From the NCBI GenBank assembly GCA_002428265.1, contig DIUR01000033.1, positions 310,001-374,000 on the forward strand: a stretch of DNA of 64,000 nucleotides, read 5' to 3'. The DNA is from Bacteriovoracaceae bacterium UBA6153 (lineage in GTDB: Bacteria; Bdellovibrionota; Bacteriovoracia; Bacteriovoracales; Bacteriovoracaceae). Positions 25,519-35,562 of this stretch are shown piece after piece. Numbering within the stretch: position 1 is the stretch's first letter; each line of letters begins with the position of its first letter. The translations under genes and the position numbers were made by a program. A model generated the notes under the pieces. It worked only from the letters and a program-made list of their open reading frames with translations. It was not told where the DNA came from and did no database searches.

Positions 25519-28119
25519 TTATCCAAGTATTTTGGAAACAATTTCGTAGACGTTTTTAGAAAGCCCGTCAGTCTTAATCACTCTCTCCAGCTCTGGAAGC
25601 ATGAGCGCCTGAAGATTTGCAGGCACGCGCTTATAGTCTTTAAAACCAGAAGCAAGTCTTGAAGCCACCTGAGGGTTTAGTTTATCCAGCTCCAGTAAAC
25701 GATCAGCAACCATTTTATATCCACGTCCTGATGGATGGTTAAACTGAACTTTGTTAGTCGCTACGAATTGACCTAGAAGAGATCTTACTAAGTTTGGAAT
25801 CGTGCGGTCGTAGACGCTGTCTTTTTCCAATTTAAGAATATTTTCATAAGCAGCATCACTGCTATCAACCGCCTGAACAGTTAACCATTTTTGCATAACA
25901 AGTGTTTCGTTTTTCCACTTTGTGTAGAATGCTTTTAGAGCTTCATCTTTAAATGCAGAATTTGAATCTACAAGAGTGCCAAGAGCACCAATTTCATCCG
26001 TCATATTTGTAGCTGTTTTAAACTGATCGAATGCCAGCTTTTTATATTTATCACCATCAACCAGAGATAAAAGAGAAAGACACTTATTTTTTAAGTCTCT
26101 TTGTCCCATTGATTTTGGATCAAGCTTATAAACATTCCCTTGATCAACTGACTTATATAGCGTGAAGAGAACTTCATGGTGAGCTTCCGCCAGAGTCTTT
26201 CTTACAAACGATCTTACTGTTTCAGTTTCAGCGTAATGAACAACACTTTGTTCTTGGTGAAGAATCCCTTCCGAAGGAATTGACATTGATAAGGCCTTGA
26301 AAGCTTCATCAATATTAGTATCTGTCAGAATTTTTCCAAATGCCTGAACATATTGTGCGTTCAACTCAAGTGCTCTACCCGCTTTTTGATCTTCAATCAG
26401 ATCAAGCATTAGCTTTTGAGAAACAACTTGAGCTGCTTCAAAACGATTGAATGAATCAGAATCGTTGGCCATTAAAAATAAATGGTCGTTGAAACTTAAA
26501 TCAGTCGTAAGTTTTACTGGAGCAGAAAAATCGCGGTTAACAGAAGCGATTGGTCTAACATTAATATTCTCAAAAACAAAAGTTTGAGTTGGTTCTTTCA
26601 ATTCTAAAACTTTTTCAATCAAATCTTTTCCGTCTGGCCCAATTAAACCCACTCTCACTGGCATATGGTAAGGAAGAGCACCAGCAGGAGCATTGGCCGG
26701 AAAACTTTGAGTTAAAGTCACAGTCACATTTTTCAATGTTTCATCGTAAACTGATGTCGCTTTTAAAAGTGGTGTTCCATTTTGTCCATACCAGTTTTTA
26801 AACTGAGTAAAATCAAAATTATTATTTGCGATACTCATTGAATGAATAAAATCTTCCGTGCGCACGGCCTGGCCATCAAAGAGCTCAAAATATTTATCCA
26901 TCCCTTTTCTAAATCCATCAACACCTAAAAGTGTCTGGATCATGCGGATAACTTCCGCCCCTTTTTCATAGATAGTAGCTGTATAGAAATTATTAATTTC
27001 CATATATGTTGAAGGCTTGATCGGGTGACTTGTTGGTCCCGCGTCTTCAGCAAATTGAGCAGCTCTTAGTCCTTGCACAGACTGGATTCTCTCAACACTT
27101 CTTGAGTTCATATCGGCCGAAAATTCCTGGTCTCTGAAAACAGTAAGACCTTCTTTTAAAGTTAACTGGAACCAGTCGCGACAAGTAATTCTGTTACCTG
27201 TCCAGTTATGGAAGTACTCGTGCCCGATAACAGACTCGATTCCATAAAAGTTAGTATCAGTTGCACTTTTTTGATCAGCTAAAACGTAGGCTGAGTTAAA
27301 AATGTTCAGTCCTTTATTTTCCATTGCTCCCATGTTGAAAGCATCTACTGCTACGATCATATAAATATCAAGATCGTACTCAAGGCCGAATCTGTCTTCA
27401 TCCCACTTCATCGATTTTTTCAGCGACTCCATAGCGTGATGACATTTATCTTCATTGCCTTTGTCACAATAAATTTCAAGGGCCACTGTGCGTCCCGAAG
27501 TTGTTTTATAGGTATCTTTAATAAATCCTAAATCCCCTGCAACAAGAGCGTACAGGTAAGAAGGTTTTTTAAATGGGTCTTCCCATGTAACAAAATGCTT
27601 TCCATTTGGAAGGTCCCCCTTAGCAATTGGGTTACCGTTACAAAGAAGAATTGGGTAAAGTTTTTTATCAGCGATAATTTTAGTTGTGAATTTTGCCATG
27701 TTGTCCGGGCGGTCAACATAGTAAGTGATTCTTCTAAAACCTTCCGGCTCATTTTGAGTACAGAAAATAGTTCCAGATTTATAAAGGCCATCAAGAGTTT
27801 TGTTGGCCTCTGGATTAATCTCATTTTCAATTTCTAGTGTGAATTTCTCTGGAACTTTATTTAGCGTCAGAGTGTTGTTTTCCTTTGATTCAGAATAATC
27901 GCTGAATGCCTCTCCGTTAATTTTCACAGAAAGAAGTTTTAACTCTTCACCATTTAAAACAAGAACTGCTCCAGGAGCGCCGTTATTTACGATAGTCATT
28001 TTTGATAATACATGTGTGTTTGTATTTTCAAGAGTCACAACCAGATCGATTGTTTGAACCAGGTAATCTGGTTTTTTATATTCGCTAAGTTTAATAATTT
28101 TTGGAGCGTCTGTTTTCAT
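25519..28119 (-). CDS. pepN: Aminopeptidase N, M1 family
   Basis: The 866-aa enzyme removes N-terminal amino acids from peptides. It has the substrate-binding MGAMENKGLNIF motif (about residue 263) and the Zn site HEYFHNWTGNRI (about residue 298) with the third ligand Glu 18 residues later in LKEGLTVFRDQEF. Length and C-terminal helical region fit the gamma-proteobacterial PepN type. There is no signal peptide, so it is cytosolic. A DUF2797 gene precedes it on the same strand. Confidence 0.96.
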   Translation of the reverse strand: MKTDAPKIIKLSEYKKPDYLVQTIDLVVTLENTNTHVLSKMTIVNNGAPGAVLVLNGEELKLLSVKINGEAFSDYSESKENNTLTLNKVPEKFTLEIENEINPEANKTLDGLYKSGTIFCTQNEPEGFRRITYYVDRPDNMAKFTTKIIADKKLYPILLCNGNPIAKGDLPNGKHFVTWEDPFKKPSYLYALVAGDLGFIKDTYKTTSGRTVALEIYCDKGNEDKCHHAMESLKKSMKWDEDRFGLEYDLDIYMIVAVDAFNMGAMENKGLNIFNSAYVLADQKSATDTNFYGIESVIGHEYFHNWTGNRITCRDWFQLTLKEGLTVFRDQEFSADMNSRSVERIQSVQGLRAAQFAEDAGPTSHPIKPSTYMEINNFYTATIYEKGAEVIRMIQTLLGVDGFRKGMDKYFELFDGQAVRTEDFIHSMSIANNNFDFTQFKNWYGQNGTPLLKATSVYDETLKNVTVTLTQSFPANAPAGALPYHMPVRVGLIGPDGKDLIEKVLELKEPTQTFVFENINVRPIASVNRDFSAPVKLTTDLSFNDHLFLMANDSDSFNRFEAAQVVSQKLMLDLIEDQKAGRALELNAQYVQAFGKILTDTNIDEAFKALSMSIPSEGILHQEQSVVHYAETETVRSFVRKTLAEAHHEVLFTLYKSVDQGNVYKLDPKSMGQRDLKNKCLSLLSLVDGDKYKKLAFDQFKTATNMTDEIGALGTLVDSNSAFKDEALKAFYTKWKNETLVMQKWLTVQAVDSSDAAYENILKLEKDSVYDRTIPNLVRSLLGQFVATNKVQFNHPSGRGYKMVADRLLELDKLNPQVASRLASGFKDYKRVPANLQALMLPELERVIKTDGLSKNVYEIVSKILG

Positions 28120-28130
28120 ATCTACCTCTT

Positions 28131-28961
28131 TTAATATTCTAAATGCACTTTATGGCCCGTCTGGCCTCTTATATTAATAACCCCTGTATCAAAGATTAAA
28201 TACTGTCCTTTAATCCCGACCAGCTTTCCACCTACAAATTCGTTTTTTTCCAGTGAAAGCGATGTCACTTTATCAGGGTATACCTGAACCGGATAATCAA
28301 TATGCGTCACCAGCTCACTCTCCAGGATGGAGATCTTATCGCTGCCGTACTTATTCTCAATATCATCCAGGTCTTCGCCAAAGAGTTCAAAAAATTCATC
28401 GCGTTTTTCTTGTAAATCAATCTCTTCGGGTTCCCCCTTGAGCATTTTTCGCCAATCAGTCTTATCATTGATCTCACTACTTAAGAGCTTCTCCACCACA
28501 CCAGAAAGATACCTAGTTCCCACTTGTAATATGGGAAGTGCCGCTACTGCGCCCTGATCAATCCAACGGGTAGGAATCTGAGACGTTCTCGTAATCCCTA
28601 CCTTTAACCCTGATGAGTTTGCGAGGTAAACGTAGTGAGGAATCATACAATTGGTAAGTCCCCAATCTGGTTGCCTGCATGTTCCTTTATCAAAGTGGCA
28701 CAGCTCTGGTTTTAAAATGCACATGTCGCATTCAGCAAGCTTTAACGAGCAAGGATAGCAGTAACCACCAGAGTAACTCTTCGCCGTTTTTTTCCCGCAG
28801 TTGCAGCAGTTAATTTCTTTATGTGAATAGATCCTAAAGTCCTGTCCTATAAAATCATTCATGACAACGTGACCTTCACTTGTCAGAAGTTTATAGAAGG
28901 CCTTGGGGCCCACGAGCTCTACTTCCATTTTGTCTAAGTTAAATTCGATTGATTTTGTCAT
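28131..28961 (-). CDS. DUF2797 zinc-ribbon protein
   Basis: The 276-aa product has cysteine pairs typical of DUF2797: CCNCGKK and YCYPC in residues about 52-76, then ECDMC and ELC near 78-88. The conserved core HYVYLANSSGLKVGITR and QIPTRWIDQGAVAALPI resembles a GIY-YIG-like fold. Two zinc ribbons are likely. Its cellular role is not established. It sits 11 bases upstream of pepN in the same direction, so the two may be co-transcribed. Confidence 0.8.
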   Translation of the reverse strand: MTKSIEFNLDKMEVELVGPKAFYKLLTSEGHVVMNDFIGQDFRIYSHKEINCCNCGKKTAKSYSGGYCYPCSLKLAECDMCILKPELCHFDKGTCRQPDWGLTNCMIPHYVYLANSSGLKVGITRTSQIPTRWIDQGAVAALPILQVGTRYLSGVVEKLLSSEINDKTDWRKMLKGEPEEIDLQEKRDEFFELFGEDLDDIENKYGSDKISILESELVTHIDYPVQVYPDKVTSLSLEKNEFVGGKLVGIKGQYLIFDTGVINIRGQTGHKVHLEY

Positions 28962-29035
28962 ATAGGCGGCTAATTATACAAAGCTCAGGGCCCTAAGTCA
29001 CAGGAATTAAGTATTTAGCACTATTGATTAAAGAA

Positions 29036-29833
29036 ATGTCTAATAAATTCCGAATATTAAGTATGACTGAGAAAAAGGATCCCAATAAAAGACATTATTT
29101 TCAGGTGGCCTCGCATGACGATTTCATCGAAACTATGCAAATGCATTGTGAGATCGAAGATTCTCCACCTCTAACTGTCTGGGAAAAGGGCGATGATGAA
29201 GATCAGGCCGAGATTTATGAGGCCACAGAGTACTTTCCCAACCCAAAAATTATTAAAATGAAGCCCACTGGAAAGCTGATGACCAAAATCACCGGCTCAA
29301 CCAAAGCTGGTAAACAAGTGCTTATTAAAATCCCCATTGAAGATAAAATTAACTATTTCACTGGAGGAAGACTAAAGTTTCATCCTGAAGACTTAACTTA
29401 CTCACTTGAGATTCAACAAGAAATTTACAAAAGCCAGGCCCGTGGAAACTTCCGACTTGCAGCAAGTGCAGTCATCCCTATTCAGTTCAAAATCGATGAA
29501 CAGGTTTTTGAATCTCTCGATATCTCAGTTAGTGGAACCAGCTTTATCATCGAATCAGGAGACAGCGAAAGGTTCGCCAAAGGAAAGATCTTCCAAGAAT
29601 GCACCCTGCGCTTTGATCGCAAGAACTACCATGTTCCCATGGTTCAAATTGCCGTCCAAATTCCCATGGTCGACGAGAATGGAAACCCCACTGGTCGCTA
29701 TAAAATTGGCATTGCCTTTAAAGATCTACCGCGCAAAATTGAAGACGAGCTCTATATAAAGATCTCTACCGAGGCCCGTGGTGAAGAGATGAAAAAGAAG
29801 TTCGATACCATCCTTACGAAGAAGGCAGAATAG
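29036..29833 (+). CDS. PilZ-domain protein, cyclic di-GMP receptor candidate
   Basis: The 265-aa product has a C-terminal PilZ domain with RGNFR (RxxxR) at about residue 142 and DISVSG about 33 residues later, the two parts of the cyclic di-GMP binding motif. An N-terminal domain of about 125 residues is unassigned. Start choice is uncertain: TTG at 29024 and ATGs at 29036 and 29063 are in frame, and no strong SD decides. It is separated from the ceramide-type operon by 127 bases. Confidence 0.75.
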   Translation: MSNKFRILSMTEKKDPNKRHYFQVASHDDFIETMQMHCEIEDSPPLTVWEKGDDEDQAEIYEATEYFPNPKIIKMKPTGKLMTKITGSTKAGKQVLIKIPIEDKINYFTGGRLKFHPEDLTYSLEIQQEIYKSQARGNFRLAASAVIPIQFKIDEQVFESLDISVSGTSFIIESGDSERFAKGKIFQECTLRFDRKNYHVPMVQIAVQIPMVDENGNPTGRYKIGIAFKDLPRKIEDELYIKISTEARGEEMKKKFDTILTKKAE

Positions 29834-29960
29834 CCTCTACTCGCTTTTTATTTACCAACAAGATTCCAATCAAAACAATGCCTTCAGTATCCTTTTTGTC
29901 TGCATATTATTTTCACACTGGCCCATAAATAATTGACGATAGCGGTCTATAGGAGTAGTT

Positions 29961-31232
29961 TTGCCGACTATGAAACATAACACACAAGAAAATCCAGGCG
30001 ATCTGATTATGAACCCACTGAACCCAGTTGCGGCCAAAAAACCCTTCTCTGATAGCAAAATTATCGAGAGAGCTAATTTACTTAGAGACAATGATCTTTA
30101 TTTCTTTTTCAGAGCGATTGAAGAAACAGAAGCTTCAACAGTCACTGTTAAAGGCCAAAAACAAATCATGATTGGTTCAAACAACTACCTTGGTTTAACT
30201 CACCACCCTGTTGTTAAAGAAGCTGCGATTAAAGCTATTGAAAAATACGGAACAGGTTGTACTGGTTCACGTTTTTTAAATGGTAACTTAAATATTCACG
30301 AAGAATTAGATGAAAAACTTGCAGATTACTTAGGCCATGAAAAAGCGATCGTTTTTTCAACTGGTATGCAAGCTAACCTTGGTGCTCTTTCTGCTATCTG
30401 TGGACCTAAAGACTTAATGCTTTTTGACTCTGAAAACCACGCATCTATTATCGATGCTTCAAGACTAGCTCTTGGTACAACTTTTAAATACAAACATAAC
30501 GACATGTCTTCTCTTGAAGAATTACTAGAAAGTAACGTTTCACGCTTTAACCGCGTGATCATCGTAGCTGACGGTGTTTTCTCAATGACTGGAGACGTGC
30601 TTCGTTTACCGGAAATCGTTAAGCTTGCTAAAAAATACGGCGCTTACGTTTACGTAGACGATGCTCATGGTATCGGCGTAATGGGACCTCAGGGACGCGG
30701 AACTATGCACCACTTCGACGTTGTTAAAGATGTCGACTTCAACATGGGTACATTTTCTAAGTCTTTCGCTTCTATCGGTGGTGTAATCTCTGGTTCAAAA
30801 GATGCTATGGATTACGTTCGTCACTCGGCACGTTCGTTCATGTTTTCTGCTTCAATGCCACCAGCGGCAGTTGCAACAGTTTCAGCATGTATCGACGTAG
30901 TAAAAAGTGATCCAACAATTCTTGAGAACCTATGGTCAAACGTAGCGTTCATGAGACAAGGATTCCAGGAGCTGGGCTTCTTCACTTATGGATCGCAAAC
31001 TCCTATCATCCCGCTGTTTATCGGGGACGATATGAAAGCTCTTCAAATGACAAAATTCCTTGAATCAAAAGGAGTTTTTGCAACTCCTGTTCTTCCACCT
31101 GCAGTACCTAAAGGGGAAGCACTGATTCGTACAAGTTATATGGCCTCTCACGATAGAGGTGATTTAACTCGCGTACTGGAAGTCTTTGCAGAAGCTAAAA
31201 AAGTTTTTGAGATTCCAACAAACCTTCACTAG
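29961..31232 (+). CDS. spt: Serine palmitoyltransferase-like (AONS family) PLP enzyme
   Basis: The 423-aa PLP enzyme of the alpha-oxoamine synthase family condenses an amino acid with an acyl thioester. The PLP lysine lies in GTFSKSFASIGG, with VDDAHGIGVMGPQGRG upstream and FDSENHASIID holding the cofactor-stacking His. Serine palmitoyltransferase is preferred over KBL or BioF because an N-acyltransferase-like and a reductase gene follow directly, the set needed for ceramide. A TTG start is used since AGGAG (29951-29955) is five bases before it; ATG at 29970 is the alternative. Substrate is inferred, not seen. Confidence 0.75.
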   Translation: MPTMKHNTQENPGDLIMNPLNPVAAKKPFSDSKIIERANLLRDNDLYFFFRAIEETEASTVTVKGQKQIMIGSNNYLGLTHHPVVKEAAIKAIEKYGTGCTGSRFLNGNLNIHEELDEKLADYLGHEKAIVFSTGMQANLGALSAICGPKDLMLFDSENHASIIDASRLALGTTFKYKHNDMSSLEELLESNVSRFNRVIIVADGVFSMTGDVLRLPEIVKLAKKYGAYVYVDDAHGIGVMGPQGRGTMHHFDVVKDVDFNMGTFSKSFASIGGVISGSKDAMDYVRHSARSFMFSASMPPAAVATVSACIDVVKSDPTILENLWSNVAFMRQGFQELGFFTYGSQTPIIPLFIGDDMKALQMTKFLESKGVFATPVLPPAVPKGEALIRTSYMASHDRGDLTRVLEVFAEAKKVFEIPTNLH

Positions 31233-31241
31233 AAGTAACTT

Positions 31242-32366
31242 ATGAGCTTTTTAATAAGAGAAATCGACCTCTCAAAAAAGAAAGACCTTAATGCTTTTGT
31301 AGATCTTCCTTGGGCCATTTATAAAGACGATCCTTATTGGGTTGCTCCTCTAAAAATGGCCGTTAAAGACTTACTTAATCCCAAACATCCTTTTTATAAA
31401 ACTGCCAATGTGAAAGCATGGCTGGCAGAAAAAAATGGAAAAGTCGTTGGCCGAATAATGGCCATAGAAAATTATACTTATAATAAGCACGTAGCTGATA
31501 ATGTCGGACACTTTGGGTGGTTCGAATGTATCAATGACTCTGCTATAGCGAAGGCCCTGGTTGATGCGGCCGCTGATTATTTAAAAAGTGTTGGTCTTAA
31601 TTCAATGTTAGGCCCTATGAATCCTGGTACAAATTATGAGTGTGGGATTTTAATCGATAATTTCAAAGACGATCCTCAAATCATGATGACTTATAACCCT
31701 GAATACTATGAGAAGCTTTTGACTGATCAAGGTATGACGAAATCAATGGATCTTCTGGCCTACAATTTTTTAACTGATACGGCCTTGCCTCAAGTCATTT
31801 ACGATATTGCCAATAGAACAGAGAAAAAAAATAACGTTACATACAGAACAGTCGATTTGAAAAACTGGAAAAAAGAACTCGATATCATGTTTGATATCTA
31901 CAACAATGCATGGGAATCTAATTGGGGATTCGTACCAATGTCTAAAGAAGAGTTTTATCATACGGCAAAAGATTTAAAATCTTTTGTAGACCCAACTCTT
32001 ATTCAATTCGCATTAATCAATGGGGTCGAAGCAGGATTTATTTTAACTCTACTAGATTTAAATCAAATCTTCAAAACCATCCCTTCTGGGAACTTGAGTA
32101 TTCCAGCTATCTACAAGCTATTAACTGCCAAAAAACGCATTAATAGAGCTCGCGTCGTTATGATGGGAATAAAGAAAGAGTTCCGTAAAAAAGGACTAGA
32201 AACACTTCTCTATAGAAATGCTCAAGCTTCTATACAAAAGAATACGAGACTTAAAAACTTAGAAATGAGTTGGATTTTAGAAACGAATCTTGAAATGAAT
32301 AAGCCACTTATCAGAATGGCCGGACCTCACTATAAGACCTATCGTCTGCTTGAAAAGGCCATCTAA
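31242..32366 (+). CDS. GNAT-like N-acyltransferase, ceramide synthase candidate
   Basis: The 374-aa protein has the two-part GNAT-like fold seen in bacterial ceramide-synthase candidates: an N-terminal half with VDLPWAIYKDDPYWVAPLK and NPKHPFYKTANV, and a C-terminal half with MGIKKEFRKKGLETLLY, an acetyl-CoA-like loop. It begins nine bases after the SPT gene and shares its last base with the start of the reductase gene. By analogy with Caulobacter bCerS it would N-acylate a sphinganine-type base. That function is inferred from family and position. Confidence 0.65.
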   Translation: MSFLIREIDLSKKKDLNAFVDLPWAIYKDDPYWVAPLKMAVKDLLNPKHPFYKTANVKAWLAEKNGKVVGRIMAIENYTYNKHVADNVGHFGWFECINDSAIAKALVDAAADYLKSVGLNSMLGPMNPGTNYECGILIDNFKDDPQIMMTYNPEYYEKLLTDQGMTKSMDLLAYNFLTDTALPQVIYDIANRTEKKNNVTYRTVDLKNWKKELDIMFDIYNNAWESNWGFVPMSKEEFYHTAKDLKSFVDPTLIQFALINGVEAGFILTLLDLNQIFKTIPSGNLSIPAIYKLLTAKKRINRARVVMMGIKKEFRKKGLETLLYRNAQASIQKNTRLKNLEMSWILETNLEMNKPLIRMAGPHYKTYRLLEKAI

Positions 32367-33355
32367 TGAAAATTCTTGTTACTGGCGCAAGTGGCTTTGT
32401 AGGCTCTCATTTGTGTGCGAGACTTATTAAAGAAGGCCATGATGTTTTTGCATTAGTCAGAACTCCTGCTAAATTTGATATCGTAAAAGATGAAAAATTA
32501 ACTCTTATAAAAGGAGACCTGGATTCAGAGTCTCTTTCATGGGTAGACACTCTCCCTCCTGATCTTGATAGCTGCATTCACACTGCCGGCATTGTCCATT
32601 CCTATTCATCTGATGAGTTTTACAGAGTGAATGTTGGAGGTACTGAAAATCTCGTTAACTCACTTAAAATTAAGTTTAAGTCTCTTCATTTTGTTCTGAT
32701 CTCCTCACTCGCTGGCTCTGGCCCAAGTATTGGAAGTGAAAAAAGAACTGAAATGGATATGGATTTACCCGTGAGTATTTATGGGCGCTCTAAGAAAAAA
32801 GCTGAAATTGTATTAAGTGAGCTTGCACCAAAAGAATGGATGCTCTCAGTCGTCCGCCCCCCAATGGTCATCGGCCCCCGCGACTCTGCCGTTTTAGATA
32901 TTTTTAAAATGGTTCAAGGTGGATTCATCATTTTACCAGGGAGAAACTCCAAAGCTAAACGTTATAGCTTTGTCTGTGTTTTTGACCTGATTGAAACCAT
33001 CATTCAAATAACCATGCAAAAAAAAGCAGGGATCTATTTCAGCGCAAACCCTCAGGTCATTACGTTTGAAGAATTAATTGTCGAAATAAAAAAACAGCTA
33101 AAGAAAAACTGGATGCTTTATATTTCACTACCACTATTGCTAGTTAAACTTGTAACAGTGGTGTTAAATATCATCTACAAAATCCGTCCACACCAACTAA
33201 GACTGACTCCTGATAAATACTTCGAATTGGCCGCTCTGAACTGGACTTGTGATGCTTCTAAAAGCGAAAAAGAATTAGGCCAGGTTTATAATTATAATCT
33301 GGAGCGAACAATTAATGTCACTCTCCTCGACTACAAATCCCGAAAATGGTTATAA
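32366..33355 (+). CDS. NAD-dependent epimerase/reductase, CerR candidate
   Basis: The 329-aa extended short-chain dehydrogenase has the Rossmann motif TGASGFVGSHL at the N-terminus, SSLAGSG, and YGRSKKKAE with the catalytic Tyr-xxx-Lys near residue 143. Two hydrophobic segments near residues 225-255 could attach it to the membrane, fitting a lipid substrate. By position in the operon it would correspond to Caulobacter CerR, which reduces the keto group. Its start is coupled to the acyltransferase gene. Epimerase activity on sugars is the alternative. Confidence 0.7.
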   Translation: MKILVTGASGFVGSHLCARLIKEGHDVFALVRTPAKFDIVKDEKLTLIKGDLDSESLSWVDTLPPDLDSCIHTAGIVHSYSSDEFYRVNVGGTENLVNSLKIKFKSLHFVLISSLAGSGPSIGSEKRTEMDMDLPVSIYGRSKKKAEIVLSELAPKEWMLSVVRPPMVIGPRDSAVLDIFKMVQGGFIILPGRNSKAKRYSFVCVFDLIETIIQITMQKKAGIYFSANPQVITFEELIVEIKKQLKKNWMLYISLPLLLVKLVTVVLNIIYKIRPHQLRLTPDKYFELAALNWTCDASKSEKELGQVYNYNLERTINVTLLDYKSRKWL

Positions 33356-34048
33356 GTTTTTCTTAATTTTCAGCAAGGCCGCATTAAAGTCTTTCATTAT
33401 TTTTTGGGCATTTGGGTATTTTTTGGGAACGACGAAGTGATACCTTAATTCGTTTAAAAAAATGGGAGAGATGACCATCTTAAAAGGTGAGACATTGGGA
33501 TACAATCTCTTGATTGTCTCCTGCCCGATATTTTCATTAACCGAAATAAAATCGACTCTATTTTTTTCTAGCATTCTAAAGCATGACTCAATTGTAATAG
33601 GTCTCACCTGAGTGAGTTTATACTTCGCAATCATGTCCTGATACATTGATGACTCCCAACCTTCGGGGTGACACAATATTTTATGATTTAACTTTTCATT
33701 AAACTCTAGATTAAAATCACGTTTCACAAAATGAACAATTTTATATTTATGAATAGGTTCAGAAAAATAGAGAAACTCTTTGCGCTCATTGCTCATGACC
33801 CAAGGAAACGATCCGGCAACGCTGTTGTTTTTTAATTTATTCATTCCCCTGTTCCAGGGCATGAACTCAATTGTTATATCCTGATTCATTTCTTTAAAGA
33901 CACTCTTAACGATCTTAGTGCTCTCACCTTGATCGGGAAGCTTCTCGCCTGTATAGGGAGCGAACTCTCCTGTTGCAAGACTTAAGGGGGCCGCAACAAG
34001 CTGCGAGGACAACAGAGTTAAAAATACAGAGAATGTTAATTTATTCAA
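33350..34048 (-). CDS. Periplasmic solute-binding protein, family 3
   Basis: The 232-aa product has a signal peptide (MNKLTFSVFLTLLSSQLVAA) and segments typical of family 3 binding proteins: FAPYTGEKLPDQG, FMPWNRGMNKL and FYFSEPIHKY-like LYFSEPIHKY. It overlaps the 3' end of the histidine-kinase gene by eight bases, and no ABC permease is nearby. A sensory rather than a transport role, feeding ligand information to the kinase, is therefore attractive. The ligand, perhaps an amino acid or similar compound, cannot be read from the sequence. Confidence 0.8.
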   Translation of the reverse strand: MNKLTFSVFLTLLSSQLVAAPLSLATGEFAPYTGEKLPDQGESTKIVKSVFKEMNQDITIEFMPWNRGMNKLKNNSVAGSFPWVMSNERKEFLYFSEPIHKYKIVHFVKRDFNLEFNEKLNHKILCHPEGWESSMYQDMIAKYKLTQVRPITIESCFRMLEKNRVDFISVNENIGQETIKRLYPNVSPFKMVISPIFLNELRYHFVVPKKYPNAQKIMKDFNAALLKIKKNL

Positions 34049-35489
34049 ATGCTCTATCCTTCATCTTTTTAGGCATCAAGCTTATTTCAAACCAGAATGT
34101 ACTTCCTATTCCGACAACACTATCAACACCTATTTCACCTTGCATAAGATCAACAAGTTTTTTAGCAATAGAGAGTCCCAGACCTGTTCCACCAAATTTT
34201 CTGGTGATACTTTGATCCTCTTGCCTGAAGGCCTCAAATAAATTAACCATTTTACTTTTTTCGATTCCAATCCCAGAGTCTTGAATTTCAAAGCGCAACG
34301 AACTTTCACTTTTAGAAAGACGTACATGGACCAGCCCTTTTTGATCAGTAAACTTGATAGCATTGTTCATCAGATTCAAAAGAATCTGCTTTAAGCGAAG
34401 CGGGTCTCCAACACAGCTATAATTCTCCAACGAATTATAGTGAAGCTTAAAATCAATTAGCTTTTTTCTGGCAGAAAGTGAGAGCATTTTCTCACATTCC
34501 AATAAAACTTCAACAGCGCTGAAGTCCACAAACTCAAGCTCCATCTTACCTGCTTCAATCTTAGAGAAATCTAGAATATCGTTAATAATTCCCAGAAGTG
34601 AGTCAGCAGATAGTTTTGCCGTCTCAAGGTTATCGCGCTGATCATTACTTAATTCTGAATCAAGCGTGAGTTCTGTGAGTCCAATAATAGCATTAAGAGG
34701 GGTTCTAATTTCATGGCTCATAGTAGAGACGAAATTTGATTTTGCCTTGGTTGCCTCTTCGGCCTTATTGATTTGTCTTTTTAATTCAAGATCCCTTTCA
34801 TTAATGGCGCGAATGGCGGTGTTTAGTGCTTTGGAAATTTGCTGGAACTCTAAGGCCGCTTCTTCTTCGACTTGGAACTGATAATCACCTGACGCTATTT
34901 TTTTTGAAGCATCAACAGTTCGCTTAACTGGTGCAGTGATAGTTTTTTCCATTCTCCACAAAATTAAAGTTCCAAAACCTAATCCAACTGCAATAAAAGC
35001 AATTCCTAGTTTTGTTAAAAGCATTATAAGTTCATCAGAAAATTTTTGAGTTGAATAAATAAACTGCACTTTTCCAATGGAGATATCTTGTCTCTTAATT
35101 TCACCTTGATCTAAAAATGTATTTGGTTTTTTTAATAAATCGATGAAATCAGCATTTTGATACTCCGCCGCCTTACTTTCAACTAACGTTTCCCCGAACT
35201 CATCCAGCACTCTTACCGCAATAATCAGGTTGTCTTCTTTCACAAACGTATTAGCGGCATTTTGAATATTATTAGTATCGACTGTCCAGATAGGATCAGT
35301 AAGGAGGCTGGTCGCAATCTGTAAGTTGGATTGTTTTTGCCATGTGATGGCCTCGTTATTGCTTTTGATTAAAGAATTGGCCACGATGGAGCCCAAGATA
35401 ACAATCATCAAAAAAATAAGCGCGATCACACTGATAGTGATTTCTTGAGTAATGCTGAGCTTATCAAACAGCCTTTTAGTTTTTGTCAT
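34041..35489 (-). CDS. Sensor histidine kinase
   Basis: The 482-aa protein has two membrane segments (about 16-38 and 153-176) around a periplasmic sensing region, then a HAMP-like segment, a phosphoacceptor domain with the autophosphorylation His in MSHEIRTPLNAI (about residue 257), and a catalytic domain with LMNNAIKFT, IQDSGIGI and FGGTGLGLS. No receiver domain is fused and no response regulator is adjacent. It is followed by a solute-binding protein gene that overlaps it, suggesting ligand-coupled signalling. The cognate regulator must be elsewhere. Confidence 0.92.
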   Translation of the reverse strand: MTKTKRLFDKLSITQEITISVIALIFLMIVILGSIVANSLIKSNNEAITWQKQSNLQIATSLLTDPIWTVDTNNIQNAANTFVKEDNLIIAVRVLDEFGETLVESKAAEYQNADFIDLLKKPNTFLDQGEIKRQDISIGKVQFIYSTQKFSDELIMLLTKLGIAFIAVGLGFGTLILWRMEKTITAPVKRTVDASKKIASGDYQFQVEEEAALEFQQISKALNTAIRAINERDLELKRQINKAEEATKAKSNFVSTMSHEIRTPLNAIIGLTELTLDSELSNDQRDNLETAKLSADSLLGIINDILDFSKIEAGKMELEFVDFSAVEVLLECEKMLSLSARKKLIDFKLHYNSLENYSCVGDPLRLKQILLNLMNNAIKFTDQKGLVHVRLSKSESSLRFEIQDSGIGIEKSKMVNLFEAFRQEDQSITRKFGGTGLGLSIAKKLVDLMQGEIGVDSVVGIGSTFWFEISLMPKKMKDRAFE

Positions 35490-35562
35490 GGGTTAATAAG
35501 ATAACATTAGTTTGAATTAATCAAAATTTAAGATAACAAAAAGATATTTTTTTTGAGTAGTC

